A DNA stretch of 64,000 nt, taken from contig CAWELN010000009.1 in assembly GCA_963809795.1 (NCBI GenBank), positions 124,001 to 188,000 of the forward strand. The letters run 5' to 3'. The first letter of the stretch is position 1. Every line of letters starts with the position of its first letter. The notes beneath the pieces were generated by a model. It searched no databases. It was not told the DNA's origin and was given only the letters and a program-made list of their open reading frames with translations. Positions 56,994 through 64,000 of this stretch are shown here, piece by piece. The position numbers and the translations under genes are program-made. The DNA is from DASUAS01 sp963809795. Its GTDB lineage: Bacteria; Actinomycetota; Acidimicrobiia; IMCC26256; DASPTH01.

Positions 56994-57464
56994 ATGGCGA
57001 CGTTGGGGAAGCCGCAGCGGCAGCATCGCATCGCCCGGCTGCTGGAGGAGCAGGCGATCTCGAGCCAGGCGCAGCTGGTCGAGATGCTGGCGGCCGACGG
57101 CGTGATCGCGACCCAGGCGACGGTCAGTCGCGACCTCGAGGAGCTGGGCGCGGTGAAGGTGCGCATCCCCGGCGGGGCGATGGCCTACGCGATCCCCGAG
57201 CTCGCGACCGAGCGGACCGCGCCCGACGACCACCTGCGGCGGGTGATGGGCGAGTTCGTGGTGGAGGTCGCGCACAGCGGCAACCTGGTGGTGCTGCGCA
57301 CGCCGCCCGGTTCCGCGCACGTGGTCGCCTCGGCGCTCGACCGCGCCGGCCTCGGCGACGTCCTCGGCACGGTGGCGGGCGACGACACGATCATCCTGGT
57401 GTGTGCGTCGGCGACCGGCGGTGGCCCGGTGGCCGCCGACCTCGCCACCCTGGCGGGACTCTGA
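56994..57464 (+). CDS. argR: Arginine repressor ArgR
   Basis: ArgR is a hexameric arginine-dependent repressor of arg genes. The N-terminal winged helix has QHRIARLLEEQAISSQAQLV and the recognition helix in IATQATVSRDLEELGAVKVR. The C-terminal arginine-binding/oligomer domain has GNLVVLRTPPGSAHVVASAL and GTVAGDDTIILVCASA. Length is 156 aa. ATG 56994 is the start; an upstream in-frame GTG at 56943 would translate repeat sequence only. Its candidate target is the argC upstream palindrome. Confidence 0.94.
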   Translation: MATLGKPQRQHRIARLLEEQAISSQAQLVEMLAADGVIATQATVSRDLEELGAVKVRIPGGAMAYAIPELATERTAPDDHLRRVMGEFVVEVAHSGNLVVLRTPPGSAHVVASALDRAGLGDVLGTVAGDDTIILVCASATGGGPVAADLATLAGL

Positions 57465-57475
57465 ACGACGAACGA

Positions 57476-57569
57476 CTCTGCGAAGCAGCCGAACGAGTGG
57501 CCGCGAGCCGGGTATCCCGGCTCGCAACGAGAGAGGCAATGAAGATGGCAAACGAGAAGGTGTGAGCTG
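57476..57569. repeat. argR-argG spacer with REP-like palindrome, copy 5
   Basis: GCGAGCCGGGTATCCCGGCT with CGC (57503-57525) is a 23-bp near-perfect palindrome, flanked by GAACGAGTGGCC and AACGAGAG. An 8-codon ORF (57539-57565) ends just before argG; it looks incidental. Confidence 0.7.
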
Positions 57570-58790
57570 ATGACCAAGCGAGTGGTGCTCGCGTACTCCG
57601 GCGGACTCGACACGTCGGTCGCGGTGAAGTGGATCCAGGAGGAGTGGGGCGCCGAGGTCGTCGCCCTCGCGGTCGACGTGGGCCAGCAGGCCGACGACCC
57701 GTGGGACGAGATCCGCGCCCGCGCCCTGGCGGCCGGCGCGATCGAGGCGAAGGTCGTCGACGCCCGCGGCGAGTTCGCCGACGAGTTCCTCGTCAACGCC
57801 ATCCACGCCAACGCGCTCTACGAGGGCAAGTACCCGCTGGTCTCGGCGCTGTCGCGACCGGTCATCGCCAAGCACCTCGTGCTCGCGGCGCGCGAGTTCG
57901 GCGCCGACGCGGTCGCCCACGGCTGCACCGGCAAGGGCAACGACCAGGTGCGGTTCGAGGTGTCGGTGCGCGCGCTCGCGCCCGACCTCGACGTGCTCGC
58001 GCCGGTACGCGTCTGGGGCTTCACCCGCGACGACAGCATCGACTACGCGGCCAAGCACCACATCCCGATCAGCGTCACCAAGAAGAGCCCGTACTCCATC
58101 GACGAGAACCTGTGGGGCCGCGCCATCGAGTGCGGGATGATGGAGGACCCCTGGGTCGCGCCGCCCGACGACGCCTACGCGCTCACCCGCAACGTCGCCG
58201 ACGCGCCCACCGAGCCGCGCGACGTCGTCGTGCGCTTCGAGCGTGGGGTGCCCATCGCGCTCGACGGCGTGGTGAAGCCGCTGCACGAGCTGGTGATCGA
58301 GCTCGGCGCGGTGGTGGGCGCCTACGGCTGGGGCCGCCTCGACATGGTGGAGAACCGCCGGGTCGGCATCAAGAGCCGCGAGACGTACGAGTGCCCCGGT
58401 TCGCTGGCGGTGCTGCTCGCCCACGCCGACCTCGAGTCGATCACGCTCGAGCGCGACCTCATGCGGGAGAAGGCGCGCCTCGAGCCCCGCTACGCCGAGC
58501 TCGTGTACGACGGCCTCTGGTTCTCGCCGCTGAAGGAAGCTCTCGACGCGTTCATGGGCCACGCGCAGAAGTTCGTCACCGGCGAGGTGCGCCTCCGGCT
58601 CGAGCCCGGTCGTTGCTTCGTGACCGGTCGCCGCGCCGACCGCGGCCTCTACAGCTACGACCTCGCGACCTACGACGCCGCCGACAGCTTCCGCCACGAG
58701 GACTCCGCCGGCTTCGTGCGCCTGTGGGGCCTGTCGGTGGAGACGTGGGCGCGCCAGCAGGGCGGTCCCGGGGAAGCGCCCGGCGCGTGA
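57570..58790 (+). CDS. argG: Argininosuccinate synthase
   Basis: ArgG ligates citrulline and aspartate using ATP. The N-type ATP pyrophosphatase P-loop is VVLAYSGGLDTSVAVKWI at residues 5-22. HGCTGKGNDQVRFE, SVTKKSPYSIDENLWGRAIE and TYECPGSLAVLLAHADLESI follow. Length is 406 aa. ATG 57570 has GAGAAGG about 10 nt upstream. It overlaps argH by GTGA. Confidence 0.96.
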   Translation: MTKRVVLAYSGGLDTSVAVKWIQEEWGAEVVALAVDVGQQADDPWDEIRARALAAGAIEAKVVDARGEFADEFLVNAIHANALYEGKYPLVSALSRPVIAKHLVLAAREFGADAVAHGCTGKGNDQVRFEVSVRALAPDLDVLAPVRVWGFTRDDSIDYAAKHHIPISVTKKSPYSIDENLWGRAIECGMMEDPWVAPPDDAYALTRNVADAPTEPRDVVVRFERGVPIALDGVVKPLHELVIELGAVVGAYGWGRLDMVENRRVGIKSRETYECPGSLAVLLAHADLESITLERDLMREKARLEPRYAELVYDGLWFSPLKEALDAFMGHAQKFVTGEVRLRLEPGRCFVTGRRADRGLYSYDLATYDAADSFRHEDSAGFVRLWGLSVETWARQQGGPGEAPGA

Positions 58791-60174
58791 CCCTCTGGCA
58801 CGGGCGCTTCGCCGACGGTCCCGCCGACGAGCTCCTCGCGTTCACCGAGAGCCTGTCGTTCGACCGGCGGCTCGCGCCCGACGACCTCGCGGGGTCCCGC
58901 GCGCACGTCGCCATGCTGGCCGCGTGTCGGCGTGCTCACCGACGCCGAGCGCGACGAGGTGCTGCACGCGCTCGACGGCGTCGAAGGCGAGCTCGCCGAC
59001 GACAGCGTTCGAGTTCCTGCCGTCCGACGAGGACATCCACACCGCCATCGAGCGGCGGGTCACCGAGCTCGCCGGCGCCGCCGGCGCCAAGCTGCACACC
59101 GGTCGCAGCCGCAACGACCAGGTCGCCACCGCACTCCGGCGGTTCCTCCGCCGGGAGGGCACCGCCGTCGCCGCGCACGTCCACCGGCTGCAGGAGGTGC
59201 TGCTGGCGCGCGCGCAGTCGGCGGAGGACGTCTATCTCCCCGGCTACACCCACCTGCAGCGCGCCCAACCGGTGCTGCTCGCCCACCACTTCCTGGCGCA
59301 CTTCTGGGCCTTCGCACGCGACGTCGAGCGGTGGCGCGACGCGATCGGGCGGGCCGACGTCTCGCCGCTCGGTGCCGGTGCGCTGGCGGGCTCGAGCCTC
59401 CCCCTCGATCCCGACAGCACCGCGGCCGAGCTCGGGTTCGCCCGCCGCTTCGACAACTCGCTCGACGCGGTGTCGGACCGGGACTTCGTGGCCGAGGCGC
59501 TGTTCGTCGCCGCGCTCACGCAGGTCCACCTGTCGCGGCTGGGCGAGGAGGTCGTGTTGTGGACCAGTGAGGAGTTCGGCTTCCTCCGCCTGGCCGACGC
59601 GTACAGCACCGGTTCGTCGATGCTGCCGCAGAAGAAGAACCCCGACATCGCCGAGCTCGCGCGCGGCAAGGCGGGGCGGCTCATCGGTGATCTCACCGGC
59701 TTCCTCGCCACGCTGAAGGGCCTCCCGCTCGCGTACAACCGCGACCTCCAGGAGGACAAGGAGCCCCTGTTCGACGCGCTCGACCAGTGTCGGTTGACGC
59801 TGGCGGCGATGGCCGGCCTCCTCGCCACCGCCGAGGTGGTGCCGGCGCGCATGCAGGCCGCGGCCGACGGACAGCACGCGGCCGCCGTCGACCTCGCCGA
59901 GTGGCTGGTGCAGCGGGGCGTGCCGTTCCGCGACGCGCACGCCCGCGTGGGCGCGCTCGTTCGCCAGTCGGCGGAGCGCGGGGTGCCGCTCGACGAGATG
60001 GTGCTGACCGACCCCGACCTCGGGCCCGAGGCCCTCGCGCTCCTGGAGCCGGGGGCGGCGGTGCAGCGGCGCACCACGCCGGGCGGGGCCGGGCCCGGGT
60101 CGGTGGAGGAGCAGTTGGTGAAGGCGCGAGCGCGGCTCGAGGAGCAGGCGCGCTGGCTGCAGCTGCCCACGTGA
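58787..60174 (+). CDS. argH: Argininosuccinate lyase, two frameshifts (near 58920 and 59005)
   Basis: ArgH splits argininosuccinate into arginine and fumarate. The N-terminus LWHGRFADGPADELLAFTES and SRAHVAMLA is in the first frame from GTG 58787. GVLTDAERDEVLHALDGVEG is in a second frame, and FEFLPSDEDIHTAIERRV to the end is in a third. Core motifs are intact: HTGRSRNDQVATALRRFLR, PGYTHLQRAQPVLLAHHFLA and the catalytic-loop GSSMLPQKKNPDIAELARGK. Two inserted bases explain the pattern, and the corrected length of about 461 aa is normal. It overlaps mpg. Confidence 0.92.
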
Positions 60175-60767
60175 GGCGCGGGCGCGTCCTGCCCCGCTCG
60201 TTCTACGCGCGCGACTCGCTGGCGCTCGCCCCCCAGCTGCTCAACAAGCTCCTCGTCCGCCGCACGGCCGACGGCCGTCGCCTGGCGGCGCGCATCGTCG
60301 AGGTGGAGGCGTACCGCGGATCCGACGACGCGGGCAGCCATGCGTTCCGGGGCATGACGCCGCGCACCCAGGTGATGTTCGGACCGCCCGGGCACCTCTA
60401 CGTGTACTTCACCTACGGCATGCACTGGTGCGCCAACGTCGTCGGGATGAACCACGGCGACGCGGCGGCGGTGCTCCTCCGGGCGGCGGCGCCGGTCGAG
60501 GGCATCGAGGTGATGCGGGAGCGGCGGCTGAAGGCCCGGCGCGACCGCCAGCTCCTGGCCGGGCCGGCGCGCCTGACGCAGGCGTTCGGCATCACCGGGG
60601 TCGACAACGGCAACGACCTCGTCCGGGGTGACGTCCGCATCCTCGACGACGGCGTCGCGCCACCCGACGCGCCGGGCGTGTCGCGGCGCATCGGGCTCGC
60701 GCCCGGCCGCGGCGACGAGCGCCTCTGGCGCTATTTCGTCCCCGGGGACGAGAACGTCAGCCGGTAG
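60171..60767 (+). CDS. mpg: 3-methyladenine DNA glycosylase (AAG/Mpg type)
   Basis: Mpg excises alkylated purines in base excision repair. The 198-aa protein begins LPRSFYARDSLALAPQLLNK. It has the active-site stretch AARIVEVEAYRGSDDAGSHA (catalytic Glu), GHLYVYFTYGMHWCANVV and LLAGPARLTQAFGI. GTG 60171 overlaps the argH stop. The argH-mpg-tyrS order matches Mycobacterium. Confidence 0.92.
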   Translation: MRRGRVLPRSFYARDSLALAPQLLNKLLVRRTADGRRLAARIVEVEAYRGSDDAGSHAFRGMTPRTQVMFGPPGHLYVYFTYGMHWCANVVGMNHGDAAAVLLRAAAPVEGIEVMRERRLKARRDRQLLAGPARLTQAFGITGVDNGNDLVRGDVRILDDGVAPPDAPGVSRRIGLAPGRGDERLWRYFVPGDENVSR

Positions 60768-60779
60768 CGTTCCACCGTC

Positions 60780-62093
60780 ATGGCGGAGCGGCGACCGAAC
60801 GCAGTGAGCGACGCCGACGTGCCGGAGCGAACGGCCGGCGGCCGGGTATCCCGGCCGGCAGTGAGCGACGCCGAGGTGCAGGAGCAGGTCCGCATCCTGC
60901 GCACGGGCGCGGTCGACCTCATCACCGAGGCCGACTTCCGGCGCAAGCTCGCCTCCGGCCGCTCGTTGCGGATCAAGCTCGGCATCGACCCGACGGCGTC
61001 CGACATCCACCTCGGCTTCGCGGTCGTGCTGCGCAAGCTGCGCCAGTTCCAGGAGCTCGGTCACACCGCGGTCCTGATCATCGGCGACTTCACCGCCCAG
61101 GTCGGTGACCCCTCGGGCAGGTCGGCGACCCGGCCCCGGCTCTCGAAGGAGGAGGTCGAGGCCTACGCCACCACCTACGTGGAGCAGGCGAGCCGGATCC
61201 TCCTCGACGATCCCCTCGAGATCCGCCGCAATTCCGAGTGGCTGGGCACGATGGGCATCGAGGACGTGCTGCGCCTCGCCGCCCGCACCACCGTGGCCCG
61301 GATGCTCGAGCGGGACGACTTCTCGCGCCGCTACCGCGACGGCGTCGCCATCTCGGTGATGGAGTTCCTGTACCCGCTGCTCCAGGGCTGGGACTCGGTC
61401 ATGGTGCAGGCCGACGTCGAGCTGGGCGGCACCGACCAGCTGTTCAACAACCTCATGGGCCGCACCCTCCAGGAACAGGAGGGCCAGGAGGGGCAGTGCG
61501 TGCTCACCACGCCGCTGCTCGAGGGCCTCGACGGCGTCAACAAGATGTCGAAGTCGCTCGGCAACTTCGTGGGCATCGCGGAGGCCCCGGGCGAGCAGTT
61601 CGGCAAGCTCCTGTCGCTGCCCGACGAGCTGATGCCGCGCTACTTCACCCTCACCACCGGCTGGTACCCCGATCGCATCGCCGAGGTCACCGACGCGCTG
61701 GCCGATGGCTCCCTGAAGCCGGTCGACGCCAAGCGGTTGCTGGCCCGGACCGTCGTCGACCTGTACCACGGCGACGGTGCGGGCGAGGCGGCCCAGGCCG
61801 AGTTCGACCGCGTCTTCCGGGCCCACGAGGTGCCGGAGCACCTCGACGAGCTGGTGATCCCGGCCGACCCCGCCGAGCTCCGCGACGGCCGCATCCGCCT
61901 GTCGCGGCTGGTGGCCCTGGCCTTCCCGAAGGCGGTGCCGTCGAACAAGGAGGGGCGGCGCAAGATCGAGCAGGGCGGCGTCCGTCTCGACGGCGAGGTG
62001 GTCACCGATCCCGAGCTCGCGGTCACGCCGGCCGAGGTCGACGGGAAGACGCTCCAGATGGGCAAGCGGAACTGGGTCCGGTTGCGGGCCTGA
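60780..62093 (+). CDS. tyrS: Tyrosyl-tRNA synthetase with repeat-derived N-terminal extension
   Basis: TyrS charges tRNA-Tyr. Class I motifs are HLGF in DPTASDIHLGFAVVL (HIGH) and NKMSKSLGNFVGI (KMSKS). GDFTAQVGDPSGRS, GGTDQLFNNLMGR and a C-terminal S4 domain (SNKEGRRKIEQGGVRLDGEV) are present. Length is 437 aa. The first ~30 residues come from an in-frame 57-bp repeat that duplicates AVSDA-D/E-V; normal homology begins near EVQEQVRILRTGA. The true start could lie downstream, but no better ATG is seen. TAGCGT lies 9 nt before ATG 60780. Confidence 0.93.
   Translation: MAERRPNAVSDADVPERTAGGRVSRPAVSDAEVQEQVRILRTGAVDLITEADFRRKLASGRSLRIKLGIDPTASDIHLGFAVVLRKLRQFQELGHTAVLIIGDFTAQVGDPSGRSATRPRLSKEEVEAYATTYVEQASRILLDDPLEIRRNSEWLGTMGIEDVLRLAARTTVARMLERDDFSRRYRDGVAISVMEFLYPLLQGWDSVMVQADVELGGTDQLFNNLMGRTLQEQEGQEGQCVLTTPLLEGLDGVNKMSKSLGNFVGIAEAPGEQFGKLLSLPDELMPRYFTLTTGWYPDRIAEVTDALADGSLKPVDAKRLLARTVVDLYHGDGAGEAAQAEFDRVFRAHEVPEHLDELVIPADPAELRDGRIRLSRLVALAFPKAVPSNKEGRRKIEQGGVRLDGEVVTDPELAVTPAEVDGKTLQMGKRNWVRLRA
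60801..60874. repeat. REP-like palindrome, copy 6, with 17-bp flanking direct repeat inside tyrS
   Basis: GCAGTGAGCGACGCCGA occurs at 60801-60817 and again at 60858-60874, 57 bp apart (19 codons, so in frame). Between them lies GCCGGGTATCCCGGC (60841-60855). The arrangement looks like insertion or tandem duplication of the dispersed palindrome element within the coding sequence. Confidence 0.75.
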
Positions 62094-62112
62094 TCGTTGC
62101 CCGCGGAGAACG

Positions 62113-62331
62113 TCAGAGCAGGGCCAGCGTGACGACCCCGCCGATGGCGATGACGGCGATCACCACCACCGCGACCCAGAAGATCCAGCCCCTCGAGTGG
62201 ACGCCGAAGTTGCCGACCACGTCGCGCTCGCCCGCGTGCAGGGTGTGGGAGTTCTCCGCCGGCGTCCCCACCTTGGCCAGGTGCTGGGGGCGCTGCCCCT
62301 TGCGGCTCTTCTTGGCTCCGCTCGATCCCAT
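62113..62331 (-). CDS. Small single-pass membrane protein, unknown
   Basis: A 72-aa protein from ATG 62331. The N-terminal half is basic and polar (MGSSGAKKSRKGQRPQHLAK). The C-terminus is one hydrophobic helix (WIFWVAVVVIAVIAIGGVVT) ending within four residues, so it is probably tail-anchored. I do not recognise a family. It converges on tyrS, and its 5' end faces away from the rrn promoter. A longer in-frame start exists upstream but runs into the rrn promoter region. Confidence 0.55.
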   Translation of the reverse strand: MGSSGAKKSRKGQRPQHLAKVGTPAENSHTLHAGERDVVGNFGVHSRGWIFWVAVVVIAVIAIGGVVTLALL

Positions 62332-62376
62332 GGGCGGGGAGACTAGCGCCGGAGCGCAGAAATTCGCGGTGACGAG

Positions 62377-62405
62377 TTGCAGATCACCCAGGCAGCCCGT
62401 AGTAT
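62377..62405 (+). promoter_or_regulatory. rrn operon promoter
   Basis: TTGCAG at 62377-62382 and TAGTAT at 62400-62405, with exactly 17 bp between, about 350 bp before 16S rRNA. It is the best promoter match in the region. A TTGACA at about 62436 has no -10 partner at the right distance. Confidence 0.7.
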
Positions 62406-62756
62406 CTCCAATCCGCCCGGAGAACCATTTCCGGTGGATTGACACGGACGCTCCTGCCGACCCCGCCCCTCGCGGGAGTGGTGGAGGCAGAGGTGAGTGT
62501 CGGCTCGGCGCTCGCGGGACGGTTGCGCGGCCTCAGGGTCGCCCGGCGTTCCGGTGTCGGGTGGTGGCTCCTTGAAAACGGAACAGTGACGCCAAAAGCC
62601 AGTGCGGGCGTGTCGCGAGACACGTCATCATCAATTCCGCACGGCGAGACCCCCTCGGGGGCCGTCGTGCATGTTGCCGGAACGGGGCAGAAGTGACCCG
62701 GACCGGCGGCTCTCCGATTTCAGGCTCCACCAGTTTTCCGGTGGGGTCGAAGTCTC
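62406..62756 (+). other. 16S rRNA 5' leader
   Basis: No convincing gene lies here. CTTGAAAACGGAACAGTGAC near 62570 resembles the TTGAAAAC-GAACA element found in many rrn leaders near boxA-type antitermination sites. A short GC hairpin, CCCCCTCGGGGG, lies near 62652-62663. Sequence just before 16S (CCACCAGTTTTCCGGTGGGG) can fold and may join the RNase III processing stem with the far side of 16S, outside the window. Confidence 0.55.

Positions 62757-64000
<1,244 letters not shown>

Noticed and set aside
57539..57565. 8-codon leader peptide (MKMANEKV) for argG attenuation
   Set aside because: It contains no Arg codons and no terminator/antiterminator pair is visible, so it is probably incidental.
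62439..62696. Short plus-strand ORF upstream of 16S rRNA
   Set aside because: It lies within the rRNA leader, has no family features and would sit in transcribed rrn precursor sequence.

Overview
The window is a high-GC, densely packed bacterial segment in which almost every gene is on the plus strand and neighbouring genes commonly overlap by 4 nt (ATGA or GTGA). Gene order (ruvX-mltG-aro-efp-nusB; pyrR-pyrBC-carAB-pyrDF-mIHF-gmk-rpoZ-coaBC-metK-priA-def-fmt-rsmB-rpe; ribDE/BA/H-hisG; infC-rpmI-rplT-trmH-pheST-argCJBDFRGH-mpg-tyrS-rrs), the actinobacterial integration host factor, the DUF222 HNH proteins and the 16S start all indicate Actinomycetota. A deep lineage such as Acidimicrobiia is my inference, not proven here.

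Layout. 0-9.6 kb: 3' end of ruvX, mltG, a shikimate-pathway cluster (aroE, prepilin peptidase, aroC, aroK, aroB, aroQ), an M24 peptidase, efp, nusB, clpS and a DUF2017 gene preceded by two 62-bp repeats. 9.6-11.8 kb: a DUF222-HNH gene behind a promoter with a perfect SOS box, and a minus-strand SnoaL-like gene. 11.8-20.8 kb: the pyrimidine operon behind a PyrR-binding RNA hairpin. 20.8-31.7 kb: mIHF, gmk, rpoZ, coaBC, metK, priA, def, tandem repeats, fmt, rsmB, rpe, moaB-like, adh. 31.7-36.6 kb: FMN riboswitch, ribD, a ribE-ribBA open frame, ribH, hisG. 36.6-41.9 kb: accessory metabolism, including a MarR-VOC fusion with a perfect palindromic operator and a GH15 enzyme. 41.9-48 kb: translation genes, infC (probable AUA start), L35, L20, trmH, pheST and a thioesterase. 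48-51.4 kb: PAP2, PPOX, J-domain protein and an HNH remnant. 51.5-62.1 kb: arginine operon, mpg, tyrS. 62.3-64 kb: rrn promoter, leader and the first ~1.24 kb of 16S rRNA.

Two themes cut across the window. First, many otherwise conserved and essential genes (aroE, aroK, carB, pyrF, priA, def, argC, argH, DUF2017) carry one- or two-base indels, and correcting them restores full family length and often the 4-nt junction with the next gene. This points to sequence or assembly error rather than gene death. Second, short repeats sit just before start codons: a palindrome centred on CCGGGTATCCCGG (six copies, one in frame inside tyrS), a 62-bp repeat at two loci, and 26/27/34-bp tandem arrays.

I see no CRISPR array, prophage, transposase or tRNA. 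The most interesting items are regulatory: the SOS box over the HNH promoter, the PyrR RNA element, the FMN riboswitch, the autoregulatory-looking MarR-VOC operator, the AUA-start infC with its hairpin leader, and the palindrome/62-bp repeat families.
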